NCBI GenBank assembly: GCA_009838465.1
Contig: VXRN01000016.1
Span: 1-56,880 of the forward strand
Direction: 5' to 3'
DNA length: 56,880 bases
From: Dehalococcoidia bacterium
GTDB taxonomy: Bacteria; Chloroflexota; Dehalococcoidia; Lucifugimonadales; UBA1123
Positions 39,012 to 49,490 of the stretch are shown here, in pieces. The notes below the pieces were generated by a model. It saw nothing but the letters and a program-made list of their open reading frames with translations, was not told the origin of the DNA and made no database searches. Numbering within the stretch: position 1 is the stretch's first letter; each line of letters starts with the position of its first letter. The position numbers and the translations under genes were made by a program.

Positions 39012-41444
39012 ATGACACAACTGCTGGAAGATATCACGGTACTCGACTTCACCCAGGGAATGGCCGGATCGGTAGCGACGATGGTCATGTCCGACTTCGG
39101 CGCACGGGTCATCAAGATAGAGCCGCCCGGCGGCGACCCCTACCGCGCTATGCCCTCGGCCCCGGTGTGGCACAGGGGCAAGAAGAGCGTCATTCTCGAT
39201 CTGGGACATGAGAAAGACAGGCGCCACGCGCAGAAGCTCGCAGGGTCGGCGGACATAGTCGTGGAGAGCTTTATTCCGGACGACGCTAAAGCAAACGGCG
39301 TGGACTACGATACCCTTAGCGCGCTCAATCCGCGCCTCATCTACACCTCGATAACCGCTTTCGGGGATAAGGGCCCCTACGCCCGCTACCGCCCTTACGA
39401 GTCGCTGGTGAGCGCGAAGAGCGGAAGGTATATGGCATTCGCCGGACAGAACGACCGCGAGGGGCCGAACTACGGCGCGGTACAGGTCGCAAGCCACGCT
39501 GCCGCTATGGCCGCCGTGCGTGGGACGGTCGCGGCGCTCATGCTGCGAGACCGCACGGGCAGGGGGCAGCGCGTGGAGACAAACCTGCTCAGGGCGATCA
39601 CCTACTACGACCTGCTCCAGTTCGCCGTCTGGCAGATGATGATAAACCGCCCCGACATAATAGACTTCGATCCCACCGTGGTCGCCTCCCGCCCCACGCC
39701 CATACAGTACCTTCCCGTCCGCACCAAGGACGGCCGCTGGATGCAGCTTGCCAACCTTATGGAGCGTCTGTTCATCGCGGAGGTCAAGGCAATCGGGCTG
39801 GGGCGCTTGCTCGAAGAACCGCGCTACGCCAACGCTCCGCACCTGGATGACGATCCGCGCGAGGAGATGCGCGAGTTCATCCTCGAACGGATGCAGGAAC
39901 AGACGATGGACGAGTGGATGGAGTACTTCGTCAATATCGCCGGCGACGTCGCCGCCGAACCGTTCATGACATCGGTGGAAGCGCTCGACCACTCCCAGGT
40001 GATCCACAACGGCCTGGTGCAGCAGGTCGAAGACCCGGTGCTGGGCGACACGAGGCAGATCGGTCCGCTGTTCCGCATGGATGCCTCTCCGCCCAGGATA
40101 CAGGGTCCGGCTCCGCAGCCGGGCCAGCACACCGAGGAAGTCCTGTCCGACTTCTCACTCTCTCCCCCGATGGGAGAGGGTCAGGGTGAGGGTGAAGATT
40201 TCCCAGCCCACCCCCTTGAGGGATACACAATCCTCGATCTGTCCACCGTGATAGCGGGACCGGTCACCGGGTCGCTCCTGGCCGAACTTGGCGCCAGGGT
40301 CATTCGTATAGAGACACTGGCCGGGGACTGGATGCGAAATACCTTCAACGGCCTCGCCACCAACCGCACGATGGCCGGAACCCAGGGTCTCTCCATTGAC
40401 CTGAAATCCGCCGAGGGCCGAGAGGTGCTGAACAGGCTGCTGCCGAAGGCGGACGTCGTTCTTCACAATATGCGACCGGGCGCGCCTTACCGCGTGGGCA
40501 TCGGCATTGAGCAGGTGAGGGAATTGAACCCCGACGCGGTTTATGTCTATCTGGGAGGCTATGGCTCCAGCGGGCCGCACAGCCACCGACCATCCATGCA
40601 CCCGATAGGCGGCGCACTTGGCGGCGGAGTAATGGCCCAGATCGGCAGTGCCGGCATTCCCGACCCGGACAGCCCTCTGAGCATGGACGAGATCAGGGCT
40701 GTCTCTCGCAGACTTGGACGTGCCAACGAGGTCAACCCCGATCCCAACACCGCGATGGTTACCGCGACCGCCATAACTATGTCGCTATACGGGCGGCAGA
40801 GATACGGAAAGCCCCAGTACGCTGAAACGACGATGATAGGCTCCAACGCCTACGTCAACGCCGACCACTTCTTCGACTACGAGGGCAGAGCCCCGCGCCA
40901 GACCCAGGACCCCGGCGGCTACGGCCTGAACGCGCTGCACCGCCTGTATGAGTCGTCGGACGGTTGGGTATTCCTGGACTGCCCGTTTGAGGACGAGTGG
41001 CAGCGCATGTGCGAGACGCTGGGCCGATCCGACCTTCTCGCAGATTCTAGATTTGCGGACGCCGACGCCCGCAACGCCAACGACGACGCGCTTATCTCCG
41101 AGCTCGCCGCTGAGTTTACGCGAAAGCCAGCACTCGAATGGGAGCGTACTATGACGTCAGCGGACGTAGGATGTGTCCAGACTGAGGACAGGGGCATGTA
41201 CCACTTCTTCTCCGAAGACCCACACGTCGAGGAGAACGGCCTCCGGGTGGACGTGGAACACCCCAGGTTCGGCCCCATGTGGCGCTACGCTCCCATCCTG
41301 GACTTCTCGCACACGTCCTGCGTTGCGGGTGCGGGCATACTCAGGGGCCAGCACACAATTCCCATTCTAAAGGAACTGGGTTACTCAGAGGCCGAAATCC
41401 ACGAGATGCGCGCGAAGAAGGCCCTGGACTGGGAGGAAGTGTAG
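39012..41444 (+). CDS. Tandem-fused CaiB/BaiF-type CoA-transferase
   Basis: 810 aa: two family III CoA-transferase domains in one chain (about 1-375 and 403-810), twice the normal length. Half 1 has [20 protein letters not shown] and [11 protein letters not shown]; half 2 has [20 protein letters not shown] and [12 protein letters not shown]. By-eye alignment on the GRGQ/GKPQ region puts the catalytic Asp of half 2 at D577 (NPDPNTAM), but half 1 has S161 (VASHAAAM) there, so half 1 is probably inactive. The linker (residues about 381-396) is encoded by a family A repeat. The family naturally forms interlocked dimers, so a fused heterodimer is plausible. Start ATG 39012 has GGAAAG upstream. Confidence 0.9.
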   Translation: MTQLLEDITVLDFTQGMAGSVATMVMSDFGARVIKIEPPGGDPYRAMPSAPVWHRGKKSVILDLGHEKDRRHAQKLAGSADIVVESFIPDDAKANGVDYDTLSALNPRLIYTSITAFGDKGPYARYRPYESLVSAKSGRYMAFAGQNDREGPNYGAVQVASHAAAMAAVRGTVAALMLRDRTGRGQRVETNLLRAITYYDLLQFAVWQMMINRPDIIDFDPTVVASRPTPIQYLPVRTKDGRWMQLANLMERLFIAEVKAIGLGRLLEEPRYANAPHLDDDPREEMREFILERMQEQTMDEWMEYFVNIAGDVAAEPFMTSVEALDHSQVIHNGLVQQVEDPVLGDTRQIGPLFRMDASPPRIQGPAPQPGQHTEEVLSDFSLSPPMGEGQGEGEDFPAHPLEGYTILDLSTVIAGPVTGSLLAELGARVIRIETLAGDWMRNTFNGLATNRTMAGTQGLSIDLKSAEGREVLNRLLPKADVVLHNMRPGAPYRVGIGIEQVRELNPDAVYVYLGGYGSSGPHSHRPSMHPIGGALGGGVMAQIGSAGIPDPDSPLSMDEIRAVSRRLGRANEVNPDPNTAMVTATAITMSLYGRQRYGKPQYAETTMIGSNAYVNADHFFDYEGRAPRQTQDPGGYGLNALHRLYESSDGWVFLDCPFEDEWQRMCETLGRSDLLADSRFADADARNANDDALISELAAEFTRKPALEWERTMTSADVGCVQTEDRGMYHFFSEDPHVEENGLRVDVEHPRFGPMWRYAPILDFSHTSCVAGAGILRGQHTIPILKELGYSEAEIHEMRAKKALDWEEV
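40152..40197 (+). repeat. Family A repeat inside a coding region, in frame
   Basis: TTCTCACTCTCTCCCCCGAT then GGGAGAGGGTCAGGGTGAGG, matching the intergenic elements, lies in the linker of the fused CoA-transferase and is translated as [15 protein letters not shown]. It keeps the reading frame between the two domains. Confidence 0.75.
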
Positions 41445-41448
41445 GATC

Positions 41449-43611
<2,163 letters not shown>

Positions 43612-43615
43612 CGTG

Positions 43616-43621
43616 TATAAT
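43616..43621 (+). promoter_or_regulatory. Candidate -10 of the flavin monooxygenase gene
   Basis: A perfect TATAAT just after the peptidase stop, 36 bases before the ATG at 43657, with only a poor -35 (GAGTCA) at the right distance. It may give secondary transcription inside the operon. Confidence 0.3.
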
Positions 43622-43656
43622 CTGACCACGGCATAGCTCGATAACCAGGACATCAT

Positions 43657-44814
43657 ATGACCACAGCCACGCAGACCGACGTCGCCCACTACATCGAAAA
43701 AGCCCACGAAATCGCCGCACTATTAGCCGACGTCGGCGACCGCATTGATACTGAACGGCGGATACCGGAAGAGATCACCAACCGGATGGCAGACGAGGGT
43801 CTCTTTCGGCTGCTCATTCCGAAATCTCTTGGCGGCGCAGAACTCGCCCATCCCGACTTTCGCAAGATAGTCAGCATCTTCGCCCAGGCCGACGGCAGCG
43901 CGGGCTGGTGCGTCAACCAGAACAACGTATTCTCCACCAATTCCGCCCGCGTTCCAGAGGAGACGGCGCAGGAAGTATGGACCGTGCAGCGAAACGTCGT
44001 TACCAACGGCCCGCCCATGCCATACACAAGGGCAGACGTCGTGGATGGTGGCTATCGCATAAGCGGACGCTGGAACTTCAGCAGCGGCATACCTCACGCC
44101 ACCTGGGTTGCGGCCCTTACTCCCGTTTACCAGCCCGGTCAGTCCGAACCGTCCGAGATGCGCACCATGCTTCTGCCCAAGGGCGAGGTGAACGTGCTGG
44201 ACGTGTGGAACGTCGGCGGACTGCGAGGCACCGGCAGCCATAGTTTCGAGATCGAGGAGGCATTCATACCCGCCGCCCGCTCATATCCTACGACAGCGGG
44301 GTCTCGCGAACCCGGCCCCCTCTACTACATCCCCACGACGCTGTTGTTCTGCTCCGGTTTCGCCACTGTCGCGCTCGGAGCGGCGCGCGCCGGCCTCGAC
44401 TCCGCCATCGAACTCGCCATCGGCAAGACGCAGATGGGACGCGAGACTACGATGCGCGACGAGTCCACCACCCAGCGTATGGTAGGCGAAGCAGAGGCGA
44501 CCTGGAATGCAGCCCGTGCCTTCCTGGACGAGTCCACCAACTCCATGTGGGAGGGAGTCTGCCGGAACCGTGACCTTACGACGGAGGAGCGAATCAGGGT
44601 TCGTCTCTCCAGCACCCACGCGATCCGTCAGGCCGCGAAAGTTGTGGACATCGCCTATACCCTGTGCGGATCCAGCGCGATATTTGCCGTCAACCCCATC
44701 CAGCGCAAATTCCAGGACGTCCACGCCATAACCCAGCAGATACAGGGTCGCCCGACCCACTACGACACCGCCGGCCAGTTCTACCTCGGCCTTGAACCCG
44801 GCGGCATATTCTGA
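43657..44814 (+). CDS. Acyl-CoA dehydrogenase-fold flavin monooxygenase (class D, HsaA/DszC-like)
   Basis: 385 aa. The fold is recognised by IFAQADGSAGWCVNQNNVFS, RISGRWNFSSGIPHATWVAA, the GGLRGTGSHSFEIEEAFIPA segment and the C-terminal GSSAIFAVNPIQRKFQDVHA helix. In class D monooxygenases, reduced FMN or FADH2 from a separate reductase is used with O2 to hydroxylate aromatics or sulfur heterocycles; true acyl-CoA dehydrogenases have a catalytic Glu not obvious here. No reductase is adjacent. CCAGGA lies upstream of the ATG. Fits with the LLM-class enzyme at 18084 in an oxygenase-rich genome. Confidence 0.88.
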   Translation: MTTATQTDVAHYIEKAHEIAALLADVGDRIDTERRIPEEITNRMADEGLFRLLIPKSLGGAELAHPDFRKIVSIFAQADGSAGWCVNQNNVFSTNSARVPEETAQEVWTVQRNVVTNGPPMPYTRADVVDGGYRISGRWNFSSGIPHATWVAALTPVYQPGQSEPSEMRTMLLPKGEVNVLDVWNVGGLRGTGSHSFEIEEAFIPAARSYPTTAGSREPGPLYYIPTTLLFCSGFATVALGAARAGLDSAIELAIGKTQMGRETTMRDESTTQRMVGEAEATWNAARAFLDESTNSMWEGVCRNRDLTTEERIRVRLSSTHAIRQAAKVVDIAYTLCGSSAIFAVNPIQRKFQDVHAITQQIQGRPTHYDTAGQFYLGLEPGGIF

Positions 44815-44841
44815 CCGCCCGGCTTCGGCTAACATAATGGC

Positions 44842-45750
44842 ATGACCAAGCCAATCAGTTTTGCCCCCGTCCTGTCTGCACTTGCCCTTGCCTTGGCACT
44901 CGTCCTCGTCGCCTGCACCAGCGACTCCACGCCCGCGCCAACTCCAACATCCTCCCCATCCGATACCGCCCGAATCACCCTTGCGTCCACTGACCTTGCC
45001 GTCGGAGACAATCGCGTAGTATTCGCCCTAATCCAACCGGGTAGCGGTGCTGTCAAGGATGCCCAGGTAGAAGTACAGACTTTCTTTCTGTCTGGTTCTA
45101 CGCCAAACGCGGCCGTCCAGACTGCGCCCACCTCATTCCACGAGTGGCCCGGAGGAACGGCTGGCGTCTATCGCGCCAGCCTGAACTTCGAAGGTGCAGG
45201 CGACTGGGGACTCGGAGTCGCGGCCACGCTCCCCGACGGGTCCGGCCTGAACGTGGGCGCAAGAATCACTGTGAAGCAGACGAGTTCCACACCCGCCATC
45301 GGTTCTCCTGCGCCCCAAAGCGAGAGCAAGACCGCCTCCGACGCTCCGCAGCTTACCGACATCACCACCGACCCCAAACCCGACCCGGACCTGTACCAAA
45401 TATCCATCGCGGATGCCATAGATAGGTCAGAACCCCTGCTAGTAACCTTCGCAACCCCTGCCTACTGCCGAACCGCCACCTGCGGCCCCCAGATGAGCAT
45501 CGTCAAAGCCCTCAAAGACAAATACGTCGCCAGGATGAACTTCATCCACGTTGAGATTTACGACAACCCCGCCGAGATCCGAGAAAAAGGCATCTCAGTG
45601 GCAAGAACCGCTCCCACGCTCACCGAATGGGGACTGCCTAGCGAGCCCTGGACATTTGTTATAGACGACGCCGGAATTGTCCGCGCCAAATATGAGGGAT
45701 TTGTTGACTCAGACGAACTGGAAATCGCCATAGCTGAGGTATTACCTTAG
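44842..45750 (+). CDS. Lipoprotein with thioredoxin-like C-terminal domain
   Basis: 302 aa. Signal peptide ALALALALVLVAC with lipobox at C25, followed by a low-complexity Pro/Thr/Ser linker. Residues about 45-150 form a beta-rich domain (RITLASTDLAVGDNRVVFAL, YRASLNFEGAGDWGLGVAAT), and residues about 185-302 are thioredoxin-like: LLVTFATPAYCRTATCGPQM with a C-x4-C pair, then FIHVEIYDN, TLTEWGLPSEPWTFVIDDAG. The CxxC of thioredoxin is stretched to CRTATC, so its redox role is uncertain. Membrane-anchored on the outer face. Confidence 0.75.
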   Translation: MTKPISFAPVLSALALALALVLVACTSDSTPAPTPTSSPSDTARITLASTDLAVGDNRVVFALIQPGSGAVKDAQVEVQTFFLSGSTPNAAVQTAPTSFHEWPGGTAGVYRASLNFEGAGDWGLGVAATLPDGSGLNVGARITVKQTSSTPAIGSPAPQSESKTASDAPQLTDITTDPKPDPDLYQISIADAIDRSEPLLVTFATPAYCRTATCGPQMSIVKALKDKYVARMNFIHVEIYDNPAEIREKGISVARTAPTLTEWGLPSEPWTFVIDDAGIVRAKYEGFVDSDELEIAIAEVLP

Positions 45751-45766
45751 GCGATGGGAGGTTCGG

Positions 45767-46984
45767 ATGTCTCTTGACCTGGGAAATACGGCGCTCCAGA
45801 TTGAGCGCATGACTGACGACCTGCGCGCCCGCCAGAACGACAAACAACGGCGTCTGGTCAGGGCCATCCAGCAAACGGAGTCTTTCGACACCACCACATA
45901 TCGGGAAAAGTGGGAGCACAGCCGGAACACCTTCAACTTCCTGCCCGCGCCCGGTGTGGATAACCCTCCGGCTACGGCATACGATCCACACCCTCCCAAG
46001 CCGCCCAGCGACTTCTGCGTAGCAGCGGTTGACGGCTCTCACATTGACGTTGACAGGCACCTGCCGGTTAGGTGCTGCCTCATCAACATCGGTTCGTGTG
46101 TGCTGACATATGGCTGCACTCCGAACGCGGTACTTGTCAACCGTCCCACGCTGTACGCGAGTGACGAAGAACTCAAGATACGCTCACGCAGAGAACCCTA
46201 CCAGGAGCAGTCCGTCCAGGGCACGGTACTCGGAGTGCTGCGCGCGGTTGAGGAGATAGAGGGGCTGGTAGAAGCGGTTCGCAACCTGCCCCACGACCTG
46301 CCCACGCTGGCGCTTATGGACGGCACGCTGATCATGTTCCTCGGACGCGGCACTCCCGACTTCGTCATAGAGGAGTTGGTACAGCGAAGATTCGTCCGCG
46401 CCCTGGACGACCTGCGCACGCTCGCCTCGGAGCGCAAGCTCGCCCTCGCAAGCTACATAAGCCTGCCCGCCAGCGCGGAGTTCATGAGCGCGCTGAGGGC
46501 ATCCGCCTGCCCGTATCCTGTGTCCGATTGCAGACTCCACTGCGGCGGACTGGCCTCAGGCAACCGGCCTTGCGACGAGGTTGCGGAGGGAATCCTGGAC
46601 AGGGAAGTATTCAACGGACTGCTCGCGGAGGGTGAGCGTTCGGCGGTCTTCACGTCGTCCAATCCACTCGTGCAGAAATGGTACGGCGGACATGGAGTGG
46701 GCTTCTACTACCTCAACGTTGGGGAGGAGATGGGTCGCGTGGAGATTCCGTCCTGGGTCGCCGAAGACGAAACGCTGCTCGGCCTGACGCATTCGCTCAT
46801 CCTCGACCAGTGCAGGCGCGGCCCCGGATATCCAATCGCGCTGATGGAGTCTCACGAACAGGCCGTCATCACCACCTCAGACCGTCGCTACTTCGCCGAA
46901 CTCGTCGAGGACTCGCTCCAAGACCAGAAGATGCCGGTTTACACCTCGGAGAAGAACCTCTCCAAGCGTCTGCGCTGGCTGTGA
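45767..46984 (+). CDS. nurA: NurA-type 5'-3' nuclease
   Basis: 405 aa. NurA fold markers: FCVAAVDGSHIDVDRHLPVR with the catalytic D89, the LALMDGTLI segment with a second acidic residue, and a late SLILDQCRRGPGYPIALMES helix plus ITTSDRRYF. NurA works with the HerA ATPase to resect DNA ends in archaea and some bacteria. No herA is in the window. It follows the lipoprotein gene by 16 bp, with GGGAGG before the ATG, at the end of the plus-strand run. The length is in the normal range for bacterial NurA. Confidence 0.85.
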   Translation: MSLDLGNTALQIERMTDDLRARQNDKQRRLVRAIQQTESFDTTTYREKWEHSRNTFNFLPAPGVDNPPATAYDPHPPKPPSDFCVAAVDGSHIDVDRHLPVRCCLINIGSCVLTYGCTPNAVLVNRPTLYASDEELKIRSRREPYQEQSVQGTVLGVLRAVEEIEGLVEAVRNLPHDLPTLALMDGTLIMFLGRGTPDFVIEELVQRRFVRALDDLRTLASERKLALASYISLPASAEFMSALRASACPYPVSDCRLHCGGLASGNRPCDEVAEGILDREVFNGLLAEGERSAVFTSSNPLVQKWYGGHGVGFYYLNVGEEMGRVEIPSWVAEDETLLGLTHSLILDQCRRGPGYPIALMESHEQAVITTSDRRYFAELVEDSLQDQKMPVYTSEKNLSKRLRWL

Positions 46985-47047
46985 CGAGACGATTCCAAAA
47001 GTCCTCTCCCTCAGGATGAGAGTGTTTAGCTTCAATCGCACCCATTG

Positions 47048-47235
47048 CTAGGCCGTGTTGACATTTCCCGTCATTCCCGCGAAAGGAGACCTTTGCACAA
47101 CTACCGTCATTCCCGTGAAAACGGGAATCCAGGGGAGGGGACGGGGTACGGCCAGCTACGAATCGCTTACCCTCAGTGTCCAGTTGGACCACCATGTCCG
47201 GGTTACGCAAAGGTCTCCGAAAGCGTGGAGTGTAG
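47048..47235. repeat. Composite dispersed repeat, family B long form
   Basis: CTAGGCCGTGTTGACA, then CGTCATTCCCGCGAAAGGAG, ACCTTTGCACAACTACCGTC, ATTCCCGTGAAAACGGGAAT and, after a 60-bp variable part, GCAAAGGTCTCCGAAAGCG. The same order of blocks is found at 51480-51690, 53272-53440 and 56793-56880. The rest of the 46985-47427 gap has an eroded family A element (46999-47020) and no supported gene. Confidence 0.7.
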
Positions 47236-47427
47236 CTAACGTCGCTATCGCCATAATCGTTTATTTGCCTAAAATATCAAAAGTCAACAGAACCTAGGCA
47301 GTGCATAGGCGTGTAGTAAGACTTATGCAATTTCCTCTTCCTCGATGACGTTTCGTCATAAGCGAACGCGCTCCATCGCGGACATGCTACAATTCCCGCA
47401 TCACACATTCAGAGGGACATACCAACC

Positions 47428-48429
47428 ATGTCAGACGCTAAATTCACCGTTTACTTCATCGGCGGCCAGAACCCGGGCGCGAATCACTCCGACACCATCG
47501 AGGAGCTGGAGAAGGTAGGAGCGCGGCTTGTGCCAGTTCCGCGTTACGAGACCGAGGAAGAGATCATCGAGCACACGGCGGACGCCGACGCTCTCATAGT
47601 CAGCGAGGCCCCGATAACGCGGCGAGTGCTATCCTCCTACGACCACTGCAAGGCTGTCCTCAGGACAGGCGTCGGCTTCGACTGCATAGACGTACCGGCT
47701 GCCACCGACAACAACATCGCGGTCATCAACGTGCCCGACCTGTGGACGCGCGAGGTGGCGAACCAGGCCATGATGCTGCTCCTTGCCATTAACCGCAAGC
47801 TGCTCGAACAGGAACGCAGCGTGCGCGAGAACCGCTGGACGCCGAGGATCTCCGCCCCGGTCGGATCGCTGCACACCGAAACGGCCGGCGTCGTCGGACT
47901 CGGGCGCATCGGCAGCGCATTCGCCAGGCGTATCAAGGCCTTCGAGGTTGACCTGATAGCCTACGACCCTTTCATCTCCGATGAGGCGTTTGAGGCAGTT
48001 GGAGCCAGGTCGGTGTCCTTCGACGAGCTTCTGGAGCAGTCCGACTACATATCTGTCCACACGCCGCTGGACGATGGCACTTTCCACTTGATTGACGAGG
48101 ACGCCCTGCGGAAGATGAAGTCGACCGCCATCCTCATCAACTCCTCTCGCGGTCCGGTGGTGGACGAGCAGGCCCTGATAAAGGCTCTCCAGGAAGGCTG
48201 GATTCTGGGCGCGGGACTGGACGTACTCGAACAGGAGCCGCCCGATCCCACCAACCCGCTTCTGGGCATGGACAACGTCGTCCTCACCCCCCACGCCGCC
48301 CACTACTCCGAGCTCTCGATGGCCCTACGCCCCAGGCGTTACGGCGTCGAGGTTGCCGCCGTCCTCGACGGACGCCAGCCCATGAATCTTGTCAATCCTC
48401 AAGTAATGGAGGTACTACCGCTGCGCTGA
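47428..48429 (+). CDS. D-isomer-specific 2-hydroxyacid dehydrogenase (phosphoglycerate dehydrogenase-like)
   Basis: 333 aa. NAD-binding VGLGRIGSAFARR begins near residue 154; the catalytic set R241 (NSSRGPVVDE), E270 (LEQEPPDP) and H289 (TPHAAHYSE) is complete. It interconverts 2-oxoacids and D-2-hydroxyacids with NAD(P)H. The protein has no C-terminal ACT domain, so it is a stand-alone enzyme rather than allosteric SerA. AGAGGGA lies about 11 bases before the ATG. It stands between two repeat regions and is followed 39 bp later by the retropepsin-like gene. Confidence 0.92.
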   Translation: MSDAKFTVYFIGGQNPGANHSDTIEELEKVGARLVPVPRYETEEEIIEHTADADALIVSEAPITRRVLSSYDHCKAVLRTGVGFDCIDVPAATDNNIAVINVPDLWTREVANQAMMLLLAINRKLLEQERSVRENRWTPRISAPVGSLHTETAGVVGLGRIGSAFARRIKAFEVDLIAYDPFISDEAFEAVGARSVSFDELLEQSDYISVHTPLDDGTFHLIDEDALRKMKSTAILINSSRGPVVDEQALIKALQEGWILGAGLDVLEQEPPDPTNPLLGMDNVVLTPHAAHYSELSMALRPRRYGVEVAAVLDGRQPMNLVNPQVMEVLPLR

Positions 48430-48467
48430 CAGACAGGCCGTCGGCTTATCGGACATGGGAGGAAATG

Positions 48468-48842
48468 ATGGGAACTTTCACAGAAGTCATAGGGGTCGGC
48501 AGTTCCGACCGCCAGCGGTTCGAGCCGGTTGAGGCGTTGGTGGATACGGGAGCGACCTATACGATGCTGCCGAGTTCATTGCTTAGAGATTTGGGAATAA
48601 CTCCGATAGAGACGCGGACTTTCATACTAGCCGATGGTCAAAGCATACAGCGAGATATTGGGGAGGCAGTCGTTCAAATAGGCGACCGCGCTCTTACCAC
48701 ACTGGTTGTATTCGCGGATGATGAGGCAATGCCGCTTCTTGGCGCTTTTACTCTGGAAGGCTTCAGCCTGGCCCCCGACCCGGTGCGCCAGCAGTTGGTT
48801 TCTGTAACGGCGTTGGCTGTGGGGATTCTGGAGGTCAACTAG
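48468..48842 (+). CDS. Retropepsin-like aspartic protease domain protein
   Basis: 124 aa from ATG 48468 (GGGAGG ends five bases before it; ATG 48465 is too close). The signature EALVDTGATYTMLPSSLL places the catalytic Asp in DTGA, and the later MPLLGAFTLEGFSLAPDPV matches the LG-xx-L element of single-domain bacterial retropepsins. Such proteins would act as homodimers. There is no signal peptide or membrane anchor. The role is unknown. The ribosome site is strong, supporting a real gene. Confidence 0.82.
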   Translation: MGTFTEVIGVGSSDRQRFEPVEALVDTGATYTMLPSSLLRDLGITPIETRTFILADGQSIQRDIGEAVVQIGDRALTTLVVFADDEAMPLLGAFTLEGFSLAPDPVRQQLVSVTALAVGILEVN

Positions 48843-48852
48843 GATGGCGAGG

Positions 48853-49356
48853 TCACTCAATCTCTAGTTGATCGCCGTCAAAAGCAATCGAGCGAGCGCC
48901 GTGCTTGAGGACCGCTCGTCCGAAGTGCCGCAACTCCGTCCGTAGTTCGTTCAGCCTGCGGTCCGATTCGGTCTCCGATCTGGGCGCGCCCGATCCGCTC
49001 GACATCGCTCCCCACAGGTTGCGCTGAGGCATCCGCTTCAGCAGCTTGCCGAAGTTCGCCATGAACGCCTCGAAGGCCCGCACGGACAGTTCCGGCATCG
49101 GAGTGTCGTCCTCCGGGTCTGCGAAGTAGAGCTCGAAGACAATCTCGGTCTCGCCCGACGTTACGGCGTCCAGCAGCAAAACCGGCTGCGGCTGCCCTCC
49201 GAAAAGCGACTCGCCTCCCTCCACGCCTCGCGCGAAGTCCCGCAGCGCCGCCTGTATCACCCTGAGCGTCGAGGACACATAGGACACGGGCAAGGAATTT
49301 GCGTCCAGCGCCAGAGTGAGCCGGTATTCTGTTCGACTTTCGCTGTCAGCGGTCAT
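48853..49356 (-). CDS. Hypothetical protein downstream of selB
   Basis: 167 aa; start ATG 49356 preceded by GAGGGGCG. The sequence alternates beta strands (YRLTLALDANSLPVSYVSST, EIVFELYFAD) with helices (RAFEAFMANFGKLLKRM, LNELRTELRHFGRAVLKHGA). I do not recognise a family. Good codon use and ribosome site suggest a genuine gene. It is on the same strand as selB, 134 bp after it across a family A repeat, and converges with the retropepsin-like gene. Confidence 0.65.
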   Translation of the reverse strand: MTADSESRTEYRLTLALDANSLPVSYVSSTLRVIQAALRDFARGVEGGESLFGGQPQPVLLLDAVTSGETEIVFELYFADPEDDTPMPELSVRAFEAFMANFGKLLKRMPQRNLWGAMSSGSGAPRSETESDRRLNELRTELRHFGRAVLKHGARSIAFDGDQLEIE

Positions 49357-49402
49357 TCGCCCCTCGTTAAATGTCTTCGCCTCGTCATATGTATGTTGAA
49401 AA

Positions 49403-49440
49403 TCCCCTCTCCATCAGGGAGAGGGCTAGGGCTAGGGTGA
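49403..49440. repeat. Dispersed palindromic repeat, family A
   Basis: CCCCTCTCCATCAGGGAGAG then GGCTAGGGCTAGGGTGA. It separates selB from the downstream hypothetical gene. Confidence 0.75.
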
Positions 49441-49490
49441 ACGACGCGATTTGGTCATTTCCGCTCACACACCGTTACTGCGGGCCGGCA

